From: Euryarchaeota archaeon UBA102
GTDB taxonomy: Archaea > Thermoplasmatota > Poseidoniia > MGIII > CG-Epi1
NCBI GenBank assembly: GCA_002509225.1
Contig: DAHL01000034.1
Location: 15,739-24,369 of the forward strand
Reading direction: 5' to 3'
Length of the DNA: 8,631 nt
The notes beneath the pieces are model-generated. The model was given only the letters and a program-made list of their open reading frames with translations, was not told the DNA's origin and did no database searches. Of the stretch, positions 1-6,760 are shown piece by piece. How positions within the stretch are numbered: position 1 is the stretch's first letter; every line of letters starts with the position of its first letter. The translations under genes and the position numbers were made by a program.

Positions 1-21
1 GCAGGTGCGGCAGGTGCGGCT
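1..21 (-). repeat. Short tandem repeat encoding Ala-Pro-Ala in the cytoplasmic tail
   Basis: The 9-base unit gcaggtgcg occurs twice in tandem at the left edge, followed by a partial third copy. On the coding strand it encodes Ala-Pro-Ala units, part of TPAAPAAPA. It marks the start of a low-complexity linker in the cytoplasmic tail, whose length cannot be seen because the window ends here. Confidence 0.7.
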
Positions 22-3000
22 GGAGTAGAAGGTAAACCTCCGAGACTGTCCGGTGAACTATCAGAAGTGGAGAATGACATGTTTTCCCCATAGAAATCAT
101 CTGTACCACTGGTGTCTAAGTCGCCGAAATCGTCTCCACCTCTTCTTGTCATAATAAGACCACCGACTACGGCGAGAACGACTAACCCTATACTACCTGC
201 AATCAAGAGCATCGGATCTATAGGCCAGACAAAACCTTCACCTTCAGTCTCCACAGTTGGTGTGCTTGCAGTCTCGATAATTATACCCTGAGAAAAGGAA
301 CGTGAAGCGCCACTTCCTGGATCGGTAACTGTAAGTCCTACGAAATAGCTGCCGGCATTCTCATAAGAATGCGTTACTTGTTGACCTGTGGCTGTATTGC
401 CATCACCAAAGGTCCACTCGAACAATAGTTCACTTGGACTGATTTCAGAATCTGCAGTCAGTATAGCTGAAAAACTAATATCTTCTAACATGTTAGCTGT
501 AGAAGGCATACTTACTGATTCTATATTGAAGCTAATTGGAAGTATGGTGATTATTGCCCCCCATTCACGACAATTGGAACCCAATATACACTCATCTTCA
601 CTATCATCGTAAACTTTCAACCCGACAACATAGCCATTAGATTCAGCGTAAGCGTGATTTACCGTAGAACCTTCGGCAGTACAAACTGGAGTACCACAAT
701 TAATTCCAAAATCCCATAAGTAAGTAAGAGTATCGTTTACACCTGGATCAAATGCATTTGCAGTAAAGGTTATTGTTTGACCGACTAGAGCCTGATCAGT
801 TTCTAAATCATTGACAGTTATAGTGACGTCAATTATAGTAGGTATCATATTATTGACAAAAATTTCTAAAGTCCTATAGGTGCTTTGATTCTCTTGATTA
901 GTAACAGTTACGTTTAGTATGTAATCGCCGTCATTAACAAAAACATGACTGACTTGTTCTCCTTCTGAGCCTTCATAAACCTCTACTTCGGAGCCGTCGC
1001 CGAAATCCCATGTATAAATTAAATCTGAACCAGTTGGATCATCTGCCTCTACCTCGTACCATTGTGTAGAGCCTTCATATGGGGCTTCATTACCGGATAA
1101 ATCTTCTATGGTTGGTTTAGGGGCCCCTATATCGAAACAATCCCAATCATCTTCACCATCCTCATCATCTGAATCTACATTGTAGCTGACGTTTTCTCCA
1201 AACTTATCTTCAACCCACAACTTAATCCAATAACAACCTTCATCAGAATACTGGTGTCTAACTTCATTATCGCCGATATGTGTTACAGTATTGTTATCAC
1301 CAAAGTCCCATGTAAATTCCAAATCATCAGGATGTTCATCGGTAACGTCTACTTCGAAATAGAGTTCATTTACGGTCGATAAGTTGCCGGGAGATTGATA
1401 CTCATCCTCATCACAATCACGATCATGTTCCTCTAAACAATATATCACATCGTTGATAATAGGTGGGTCATTATCTGGAGCATGAAGTTCTACATTAGAA
1501 AGGTAGTCTGAATCTTCGAAATTGTCCTGATCGTCATAAACATTTAGATAGAAATCATATTCATCGTCATCATTAGCATCATCCTGTTCAACACTAGGAC
1601 TCCACGTTTCTCTAATTTCTTCTAATTCTTCTCCGGCAATGTACTGATATATTATCCATTGATCGATTAAGTATCCACTACCGTTGTAAATGTAAAATCT
1701 TACTTCAACTTCCATTTGGCTATCACCGTTAGTATCTACATCACAAATAATCAGCATCGTGTCATCTTGACCGTTATCATCTTCATCACTTGGATCGAAA
1801 ACACAGTTAGTTTCATCATTTGGATTGAAATCCTCAAACCATTCATCCGATGGATTACTGCCTCCTGAAGAAACACATTCAATAACACTACCATCATTAA
1901 CTTCTAAATTTGTATTATTTATCCACCGTTCATCTTCCAATTTAGCATTATGATCTAAATCTAAGAGCTTAACGTGGAAATCCCAATAAGCGTCAATCTC
2001 TTGATTCGACCAGCAAACTTGGAAATCATCTATGCCTGCGCCAGTAATCTTGAAATCATCAGAGAAGACTGCGGTTGTATCATCTTGTAGACCTGTTCCG
2101 GTTGTATAAACATCCACCTCTATTCTTATGTCGACTTCACAAGAACAGGTAGTATCTGGATCTATACTGTATATCCTTATACTATCATCAGTGCCATCTT
2201 CATCTTCATCACTAGTTTCCCAAGAAATGGCAGTTTCACTACCTGATGGATAATAATACTCGTTATCGTCTGGTTTTGGTGGTTCATCACCCTCTGCGTA
2301 TAAAGTTACATCTACAATATACTCGGCTGCAACATAATCTGAATCGTCCCCATCATCACTGTCCACATCCCAAAGTCTCAATTTGAAAGTGTAATTAGAT
2401 GATTTAGTAACGTTCCAATCCCAATCAAACATATCCCTATCATTTTCGTAAACTTCTATTTCATTTAGAATTTCATCAATAGTAGCATTATCTTCAGTTT
2501 CTTCTTCATCGTTGTCTAAAACGAGTAATTGGACTTTGATATCGACATATGTATCTTCTAGATGAGTATTTGGATCGTAATAGAACTCTATCCTATCCTC
2601 CGCACCATTATCGTCCCGATCCTCAGTAGAATGTCCATGACCTAGTATACGGACTTTTCCATCAATACCCCCATCACCGAAATCATCCCAGATATGGATT
2701 TCGTAATCCCCTGCAGATAAAGTCTCAATATCAAGAGTACATTCATATGCTTCAGAAAATCCTTTGTTGTCTTGACTGCCATTAGAGTGGATATAGTAAT
2801 AGTCATCATCGTCAACTATGTAAATATTCCATTCAGTTTCGTAGTGCCAATAATCGACACACATTTCAAGGTTGACTGAGCCAGTTTCCCATTCAAATGG
2901 GAATTCACCATAAGTGGTATAATCGTTCTTAGCCCATTTAACATAATTTATATTTGGTGCAAAATATTCATCATCATAATACGCATCGCCGGCTGTAATG

Positions 3001-4862
3001 TTTCTAAGCCAATAGGTTTCTTCTAATTGAGGTTCACCGCCGATTGGATTATCTAAATCCAATAGTTTGAATTTGAAATCATAGGTGCTATTTTCAGGAG
3101 TTAGCCAACTCTGTTCAATTGTTTCAAATTCATCCTCAAAAATAACATAATCTGCGTAAAATGTGTAAGCTGCAGTGTCTTCTGGTTCACCGGTTGTGTT
3201 GTAATAAGCTTCACCTTCCACCCTAATATTTACTTCACATTTACACTCGGTATTTGGATTATAATCGAATGTTAGATTCTCTTCGCCGCCATCTCTGTTA
3301 TCATCAGAGGTAGAATACCATACCTTATGATATTGGCCATTTTCAGAATCGTAATAATGATATTGATAAAATGTTTCATCATTATCCCCCCACGTAGGAT
3401 GTTTCGAGCTTCCTGGTGAACGAACTTCCCCATCAGTAATCAAGACATCGTCCAGATACGCTTCGAAGGTGTAATTTCCTTCTGGTAAATCGTAAACATA
3501 GAATGCTGGTTCAGGAGCATAATAATAGTAAGGGCAGTTTGTTTCGAGATAGCCGTAATAGTAATCCATAGCGGAATTATTATCTGTGTCTCCAGACCTG
3601 TATAGATTTCCATCTGAGTCGTAAACATTGACATATCCTGTACTTTGACAATGACCTTCTGGGTTATACATGACAACCGCTAAATCATCGAATTCACCAT
3701 CTTCATCCCAATCACCAAAATGATTTCCTGTGTGGTTTGTTGTTAGTGTGTTAACGTTGATTAAAATATCACAACTATGACCCCCTAACTCGCTACTCAT
3801 TTCTTCAGAGCATGTGATTAGGGGTGGTTTCTCTGCGTCCGATTCGAAATCGGTGACCCATTCATAATTACATGTACCATCGCTTTCACATATAGCATTG
3901 GCCCCTACATTGTTGAAGTCTAAGAACCCGTCAGTATTGGTTTGACCTTGGTGTGTTTGTAGTCTCTGTGCACCTTGTGGACCGGTGGTCCAGAGATACA
4001 TTGTAACTGTTAAATTATCTACAGGATCTTCATCTACATGAGCGTAAAAGCGGATGTCATCGAAAGCACCATCACCAGTGCCATTCCAAACCATAGTATC
4101 GACATTTATTGAAACACCTGGACCTTCACCGGGAGCTGTGAGACTTATGTTATACATCCAAAGATAGTCCTCTAATTTGTTATTATTATCCATGTCCAAT
4201 AGTGTAGCATTAGCATCAAAATTTCCAGTCTCGTCAGTAATCCACGATAATCGTATATCTTGAACGTTTACACGATTTATTGTGGCCTCTTCTCTAACGG
4301 TAGCGACGAGTTCTTGCGTTTCATTATTATATATAAAAATTTCAACTAAAACTCGAACATCACAACTACAATCTGTATCTGGATCTATTCCGTTGTATGC
4401 ACCTTTGAAGGTGACATTTTCATCGGCACCGTCATAATCGTCATCATTGGTTTCATATGTGACTCGAGTAGCGCTAGTTGCAGGATAAAACCATTCATTT
4501 ACATCCCCACCACTACCTGAAACACTAACTACGATTTCGCCTGTCGCATCTGAACGATCATCGCTGTATGGATTAGAACCTTCATCGTCATCTCTAAACT
4601 GGTGACTCCAATTATCGCCCGGTAGAATATCTCCAGAGCCGAAAGACCCGTCGTCTGCAGTAACGGTGTGGGTCTGCGTATCTTCATTCTGCCATACAAC
4701 TTCGTCCTGTGCATAAATTTCTAAATAATTAGGGTCGTAACCATCAGATGTGATTGTTACATAATGAGTATCTGCATCTGCACTACTAAATACAGTTAGA
4801 ATAGAGAATAGACCTGCTAAAAGAAGCAATGAAGCGAAGCGGAATATTCTCTTATCGTGCAT
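1..4862 (-). CDS. Giant acidic multidomain cell-surface protein with PKD repeats (3' end beyond window)
   Basis: The frame is open for 1620 codons from the ATG at 4862 to the left edge, where it is still open, so the C-terminus is missing. The start is firm: an in-frame TAA lies seven codons upstream (4883-4881) and the ATG begins a signal peptide (residues 1-30, KRIFRF then a Leu-rich core ending SSADA). In order follow a plastocyanin-like domain (35-115), seven acidic-loop modules (about 135-1132), four PKD domains (about 1133-1537, with WDFGD-type motifs at 1185, 1285, 1383 and 1483), a transmembrane helix (1550-1571) closed by TRR, and an Asp/Ser-rich then Ala-Pro tail. I count about 26 N-X-S/T sequons in the exported part. 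It is probably anchored in the membrane with nearly everything outside, acting as a structural or adhesion protein; no catalytic motif was seen. It lies 32 bases after a second PKD protein and may be cotranscribed with it. The architecture is clear, the function is not. Confidence 0.93.
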   Translation of the reverse strand, partial: MHDKRIFRFASLLLLAGLFSILTVFSSADADTHYVTITSDGYDPNYLEIYAQDEVVWQNEDTQTHTVTADDGSFGSGDILPGDNWSHQFRDDDEGSNPYSDDRSDATGEIVVSVSGSGGDVNEWFYPATSATRVTYETNDDDYDGADENVTFKGAYNGIDPDTDCSCDVRVLVEIFIYNNETQELVATVREEATINRVNVQDIRLSWITDETGNFDANATLLDMDNNNKLEDYLWMYNISLTAPGEGPGVSINVDTMVWNGTGDGAFDDIRFYAHVDEDPVDNLTVTMYLWTTGPQGAQRLQTHQGQTNTDGFLDFNNVGANAICESDGTCNYEWVTDFESDAEKPPLITCSEEMSSELGGHSCDILINVNTLTTNHTGNHFGDWDEDGEFDDLAVVMYNPEGHCQSTGYVNVYDSDGNLYRSGDTDNNSAMDYYYGYLETNCPYYYYAPEPAFYVYDLPEGNYTFEAYLDDVLITDGEVRSPGSSKHPTWGDNDETFYQYHYYDSENGQYHKVWYSTSDDNRDGGEENLTFDYNPNTECKCEVNIRVEGEAYYNTTGEPEDTAAYTFYADYVIFEDEFETIEQSWLTPENSTYDFKFKLLDLDNPIGGEPQLEETYWLRNITAGDAYYDDEYFAPNINYVKWAKNDYTTYGEFPFEWETGSVNLEMCVDYWHYETEWNIYIVDDDDYYYIHSNGSQDNKGFSEAYECTLDIETLSAGDYEIHIWDDFGDGGIDGKVRILGHGHSTEDRDDNGAEDRIEFYYDPNTHLEDTYVDIKVQLLVLDNDEEETEDNATIDEILNEIEVYENDRDMFDWDWNVTKSSNYTFKLRLWDVDSDDGDDSDYVAAEYIVDVTLYAEGDEPPKPDDNEYYYPSGSETAISWETSDEDEDGTDDSIRIYSIDPDTTCSCEVDIRIEVDVYTTGTGLQDDTTAVFSDDFKITGAGIDDFQVCWSNQEIDAYWDFHVKLLDLDHNAKLEDERWINNTNLEVNDGSVIECVSSGGSNPSDEWFEDFNPNDETNCVFDPSDEDDNGQDDTMLIICDVDTNGDSQMEVEVRFYIYNGSGYLIDQWIIYQYIAGEELEEIRETWSPSVEQDDANDDDEYDFYLNVYDDQDNFEDSDYLSNVELHAPDNDPPIINDVIYCLEEHDRDCDEDEYQSPGNLSTVNELYFEVDVTDEHPDDLEFTWDFGDNNTVTHIGDNEVRHQYSDEGCYWIKLWVEDKFGENVSYNVDSDDEDGEDDWDCFDIGAPKPTIEDLSGNEAPYEGSTQWYEVEADDPTGSDLIYTWDFGDGSEVEVYEGSEGEQVSHVFVNDGDYILNVTVTNQENQSTYRTLEIFVNNMIPTIIDVTITVNDLETDQALVGQTITFTANAFDPGVNDTLTYLWDFGINCGTPVCTAEGSTVNHAYAESNGYVVGLKVYDDSEDECILGSNCREWGAIITILPISFNIESVSMPSTANMLEDISFSAILTADSEISPSELLFEWTFGDGNTATGQQVTHSYENAGSYFVGLTVTDPGSGASRSFSQGIIIETASTPTVETEGEGFVWPIDPMLLIAGSIGLVVLAVVGGLIMTRRGGDDFGDLDTSGTDDFYGENMSFSTSDSSPDSLGGLPSTPAAPAAP
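150..215 (-). other. C-terminal transmembrane helix of the giant protein
   Basis: Residues 1550-1571 (PMLLIAGSIGLVVLAVVGGL then IM) form one clear hydrophobic span, preceded by the PKD stalk and followed at once by TRRGGDD. The arginines after the span agree with the positive-inside rule and place the long N-terminal part outside the cell. The tail that follows is rich in Asp, Ser and Gly, then Ala-Pro. Confidence 0.9.
252..1466 (-). repeat. Four tandem PKD domains of the giant protein
   Basis: Four immunoglobulin-like PKD domains follow one another at near-perfect 98-100-residue spacing. Their signature strands are WDFGDN (1185), WDFGDGSEV (1285), WDFGIN (1383, degenerate) and WTFGDGN (1483), each followed after about 15-20 residues by an H-x-Y/F/A strand and a G-x-Y strand, as in VTHSYENAGSYFVGLTV of the last copy. 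The third copy has four Cys residues (NCGTPVC and ECILGSNC) that could form disulfides. PKD domains usually act as extracellular spacers or protein/glycan-contact modules; here they form the membrane-proximal stalk. Confidence 0.92.
1469..4460 (-). repeat. Seven diverged copies of an acidic-loop beta module in the giant protein
   Basis: A motif of the form D-x-D-x-D/N-G-x-x-D/E-D/E followed by a hydrophobic/aromatic strand recurs with its Gly at residues 145, 265, 389, 525, 753, 890 and 1031. Five copies (145, 525, 753, 890, 1031) also share a downstream L-x-x-x-D strand exactly 75-76 residues later (221, 600, 828, 966, 1106), three of them reading LLD(L/M)D and ending in a W-x-x-N motif. Three copies carry a CxC pair just after DPDT/NPNT (Cys165/167, 540/542, 906/908); copies at 753 and 1031 have lost it. 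The Asp-rich loops look like calcium-binding loops. I do not recognise the module as a named family. Confidence 0.75.
2640..2885 (-). other. Extra domain between modules 4 and 5 (D-x4-ET-x-W ... DDFGDG)
   Basis: Residues about 660-741 interrupt the otherwise regular module spacing (228 residues here, against 120-141 elsewhere). The segment opens with a strand leading into DYWHYETEWNIYIVDDDD, has a Cys at 668 and another near YECTLDIETL, and closes with YEIHIWDDFGDGGIDGKVRI (residues 720-739). This pattern, an acidic strand with E-T-x-W followed by D-x-x-GDG-x-x-G, resembles a small secreted beta domain found in many bacterial and algal surface proteins. I know the pattern but cannot name the family with certainty. 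A structural or binding role is inferred. Confidence 0.5.
4515..4760 (-). other. Plastocyanin-like (cupredoxin) domain lacking copper ligands
   Basis: Residues 35-115 of the giant protein read like a small blue-copper domain: VTITSDGYDP near the start, EVVWQNEDTQTHTVTADD in the middle, and a closing strand TGEIVV. His65 sits where the first copper-binding His lies. The usual C-x2-H-x2-M ligand loop aligns with Ser100, Arg103 and Ala106, with the conserved Gly retained at 108. Three of four type-1 copper ligands are therefore gone. The fold call rests on motif memory; loss of copper binding is inferred from the missing residues. Confidence 0.7.
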
Positions 4863-4880
4863 ACTACCGAATAACGCAAC

Positions 4881-4888
4881 TTAATATG
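4881..4888 (-). promoter_or_regulatory. Possible TATA box for the giant surface protein
   Basis: In the 32-base gap before the ATG at 4862, the coding strand reads CATATTAA centred about 22 bases upstream of the start. No Shine-Dalgarno sequence precedes the ATG. The spacing is slightly short for an archaeal TATA box on a leaderless transcript, so cotranscription with the upstream PKD gene is an equally good reading. Confidence 0.3.
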
Positions 4889-4894
4889 GTTGTA

Positions 4895-5653
4895 TTAATC
4901 TTTACTGTTAGGGGCCTTTCTACGACGCCACATACTATAAACAGAATAAAGAACGACGAAGGATATTATTACATAATCTGAAAGAACATCTCGCATATCT
5001 TTCTCTTCGGCGGGAATGATTATTTCTATGATACGTACGAATTGTGTAGAAGCCCCGTCACCATCAGTTGCTGTAACTGTAACATTATACGTTCCTTCAA
5101 CGGAAAATGAATGTTTAGCTTCAAAGGGATTTAGATTGCCGCCTGAAATTTTTACTGCGTCTGAATCATTGCAAGGTAAGAGGCAAAATTCCCAGAGTAC
5201 CTCCACTGCATCTAAATCTGAAACGAGTATTGTGAAAGATAAGGTCTCACCAACACCCCCTTGATCTGGTATTGTGAAATTATAGATAAATGGAGCTCTG
5301 TTACTAATAGTAACACTCCAATTAGTAGAATTGGTTTCTCCGTTAGAATCGACCATTGTTAATGATACTAGATAGACGCCGTCGTTGTTGAATGTGTGGT
5401 ATGTATTGAATGTCGATTCATTAGAAGTGATACCAGTACCGTCGCCGAAATCCCAAGTAGTATCAACGGTATCGCCATCTGGATCTGTGACATTAGATAC
5501 AGTGTATGTTAACGTAAGACCTTCAAGACCTTCTGTTGGTGCAATAATTGAATCTACTTCTGGTGGATCAGCTGAAGCAGAAGTTGACAAAAATAGTACA
5601 AAAACTGAAACGAAAATAGCAGTCACGACATTAGATGAGTAACGGGTCAACAC
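4895..5653 (-). CDS. Membrane-anchored protein with two PKD domains
   Basis: I place the start at the GTG at 5653 (TTG at 5650 is equally possible), giving 252 residues. The frame stays open upstream to a GTG at 5749, but that would overlap the adenosyltransferase gene by 53 bases and put a polar stretch before the signal peptide. From 5653 the protein starts with a signal peptide (1-28, core VVTAIFVSVFVLFLSTSASA), then PKD domain 1 (about 29-118, with TTWDFGDGTG near 66-75), PKD domain 2 (about 119-213, degenerate, VLWEFCLLPC in place of WDFGDG, ending YNVTVTATDGDG), a transmembrane helix (223-240) and a basic tail beginning WRRRK. Seven N-X-S/T sequons are present. It is a small, simplified relative of the giant protein 32 bases downstream, and the two probably act on the same surface. 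Function beyond a scaffold or binding role is unknown. Confidence 0.88.
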   Translation of the reverse strand: MLTRYSSNVVTAIFVSVFVLFLSTSASADPPEVDSIIAPTEGLEGLTLTYTVSNVTDPDGDTVDTTWDFGDGTGITSNESTFNTYHTFNNDGVYLVSLTMVDSNGETNSTNWSVTISNRAPFIYNFTIPDQGGVGETLSFTILVSDLDAVEVLWEFCLLPCNDSDAVKISGGNLNPFEAKHSFSVEGTYNVTVTATDGDGASTQFVRIIEIIIPAEEKDMRDVLSDYVIISFVVLYSVYSMWRRRKAPNSKD

Positions 5654-5672
5654 GAGAGATGTGTTTAATTGG

Positions 5673-5680
5673 ATAATTAA
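5673..5680 (-). promoter_or_regulatory. Possible TATA box for the two-PKD protein
   Basis: The coding strand reads TTAATTAT between the adenosyltransferase stop (5699-5697) and the proposed start. It is centred 23.5 bases upstream of GTG 5653 and 26.5 bases upstream of TTG 5650, which is where an archaeal TATA box sits for a leaderless transcript. This supports the internal start over the GTG at 5749. Confidence 0.4.
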
Positions 5681-5696
5681 CCTTTCGGGATGGCGA

Positions 5697-6248
5697 TTAA
5701 TCTGGATTCCAGATTGTATCTTCAATATTTGAATTTCTATTACTGACACGTGCTAATGTAAACAACCAATCACTTAGGCGGTTCAAATATTGAATGAAAA
5801 TGGTGTTTACATTTTCTTTCTCGGATAGACGACAAACAGCTCGCTCTGCCCTTCTACAAACTGTTCGAGCTATGTGTAATCTTGAAGCTAATTCAGAGCC
5901 TCCAGGTAGAATAAAATTTTTGAGTTCTGACAATGAATCAGAAAACCCGTCTATTTCACCCTCTAGAACTTCTGTTGACTTTGAATTCCATTCTGGAAGG
6001 CTTTTCTTAGTATCGGAACTGGCTGAATCAGGAGTTGCGAGCCATGAACCTAAAACAAAGAGATTACGATTTTCTCTTTCTAATATCTTTTTGATTTGCT
6101 TATCGGATATTGATGCGCACCAACCCAATATTGAATTCAACTCATCGACTTCGCCATAGGCATTGATACGTTCGTTACTCTTCGAGATTTCATCGCCACC
6201 TATAAGGCCGGTTTTGCCACCGTCACCACGTTTTGTGTATATTTTCAC
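5697..6248 (-). CDS. pduO: PduO-type cob(I)alamin (corrinoid) adenosyltransferase
   Basis: The enzyme moves the 5'-deoxyadenosyl group of ATP onto cob(I)alamin, giving adenosylcobalamin, the cofactor of methylmalonyl-CoA mutase and class II ribonucleotide reductase. At 183 residues it has the normal length of this cytoplasmic, trimeric helical-bundle family. Every signature is present: the ATP loop YTKRGDGGKTGLIGGDE (4-20), YGEVDELNSILG (31-42), FILPGGSE (112-119), RTVCRRAER (128-136) and YLNRLSDWLFTLAR (154-167). Asp35, Phe112 and Arg128 fall at the positions I recall as a subunit salt bridge (35 and 128) and the cobalamin-facing Phe (112) of Lactobacillus reuteri PduO, so it is probably active. 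The start is GTG, not ATG; it begins the family's usual MKIYTKRGD and nothing earlier is needed. It shares strand and close spacing with unrelated surface-protein genes, so the neighbourhood adds nothing to its role. Confidence 0.97.
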   Translation of the reverse strand: MKIYTKRGDGGKTGLIGGDEISKSNERINAYGEVDELNSILGWCASISDKQIKKILERENRNLFVLGSWLATPDSASSDTKKSLPEWNSKSTEVLEGEIDGFSDSLSELKNFILPGGSELASRLHIARTVCRRAERAVCRLSEKENVNTIFIQYLNRLSDWLFTLARVSNRNSNIEDTIWNPD

Positions 6249-6267
6249 AGAACTTCAAAATACTGGA

Positions 6268-6277
6268 GTTAAAAAAA
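6268..6277 (-). promoter_or_regulatory. T-rich TTTTTTTAAC: possible TATA box and/or upstream terminator
   Basis: On the coding strand seven T residues followed by AAC lie in the 41-base gap between the unknown gene (stop 6292-6290) and the adenosyltransferase start. The element is centred about 24 bases before GTG 6248, fitting a leaderless promoter. A run of T soon after a stop codon is also the usual form of an archaeal transcription terminator, so it may end the upstream transcript instead, or do both. Confidence 0.35.
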
Positions 6278-6289
6278 CATTCTTATTAA

Positions 6290-6688
6290 TTAACTATTGA
6301 CTTTTATCAATAATTTTCGTGAAATATTAAGATGAGAAGAGACTGCTAGGAATACATTAGAATCTGCATCAACGAGATGTTCAATCCATTTATCAATTGT
6401 TTCGTTTGATGGTTTTGGTGCATCTTCTCCTTGACATGAAACAGCTATTTCATAAAGTTGAGATATAGATAACCGACCGTGGCTACTTAGATTGCCTGTA
6501 TAGTCCTCCCATGCCTTATCTACTGATTTAGCAAAACGTAACAATGGTGCTGTTGCATCTTCTAAGCCGTTTGTCTTGAATTCTTTGTATAAAGATAAAT
6601 CGACACCAGTAGGGGCATTGCCTGTTATTTTTGAGCTGAATCCCCAATAAGTTAGCGCTGCCTTTCGAGCGGTTTTTTGCGCAGACAT
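6290..6688 (-). CDS. Hypothetical protein, 132 residues
   Basis: I do not recognise this protein. It starts at ATG 6688 (MSAQKTARKAALTYWGFSSK) and ends at TAA 6292-6290. There is no signal peptide, transmembrane span or Cys motif (one Cys, in AVSCQGED). The sequence looks mainly helical, with stretches such as ATAPLLRFAKSVDKAWEDY (residues 45-63) and NETIDKWIEHLVDADSNVFL (94-113), suggesting a small soluble cytoplasmic protein. The first 12 residues are basic and the C-terminus (ISRKLLIKV) is also basic. It is transcribed divergently from the lipoprotein gene across a 72-base gap and sits 41 bases upstream of the adenosyltransferase. Coding is supported by a plausible upstream promoter, protein-like composition and its neat fit between neighbours; it could be lineage-specific. 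Confidence 0.75.
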   Translation of the reverse strand: MSAQKTARKAALTYWGFSSKITGNAPTGVDLSLYKEFKTNGLEDATAPLLRFAKSVDKAWEDYTGNLSSHGRLSISQLYEIAVSCQGEDAPKPSNETIDKWIEHLVDADSNVFLAVSSHLNISRKLLIKVNS

Positions 6689-6710
6689 GGAAGCAGAATT
6701 GAAAGGGAAA

Positions 6711-6720
6711 CTAAAATGTA
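6711..6720 (-). promoter_or_regulatory. Possible TATA box for the 132-residue protein gene
   Basis: The minus strand reads TACATTTTAG, its AT core centred about 26 bases before ATG 6688. The bases between are pyrimidine-rich with no Shine-Dalgarno sequence, as expected for a leaderless archaeal transcript. It lies in the divergent 72-base region shared with the lipoprotein gene. Confidence 0.35.
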
Positions 6721-6736
6721 ACGGGTGTGAAAAACC

Positions 6737-6747
6737 TTATTTTAAAC
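6737..6747 (+). promoter_or_regulatory. Possible TATA box for the TSP3 lipoprotein gene
   Basis: The plus strand reads TTATTTTAAAC. Its core is centred about 19 bases before ATG 6761 but about 27 bases before the in-frame ATG at 6770. The canonical archaeal spacing therefore favours the second ATG if the transcript is leaderless. It lies back to back with the promoter of the minus-strand gene. Confidence 0.35.
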
Positions 6748-6760
6748 GGGCGATACAGAA

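Noticed and set aside
3440..3676. 78-codon minus-strand frame inside the giant gene
   Set aside because: It is a shifted frame of the same strand; the main frame continues unbroken through this region with coherent protein sequence (for example FGDWDEDGEFDD just upstream).
1..4862. Possible frameshift or pseudogene in the giant gene
   Set aside because: The frame counted from ATG 4862 agrees with the frame read at the left edge, and segments translated along the way join without stops, so the gene appears intact within the window.
5016..5642. Two plus-strand frames of 82 and 85 codons
   Set aside because: They are antisense to the two PKD domains of the smaller surface protein and show no domain or signal.
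5794..6159. 121-codon open frame on the plus strand
   Set aside because: It lies wholly antisense to the adenosyltransferase gene, whose protein matches its family over its full length; the plus-strand translation has no recognisable features.
6261..6300. Attachment site or inverted repeat in the AT-rich gap
   Set aside because: The ttaattaa and poly-A stretches are short and explained by a stop codon, a promoter box or a terminator; no integrase or matching repeat was seen.
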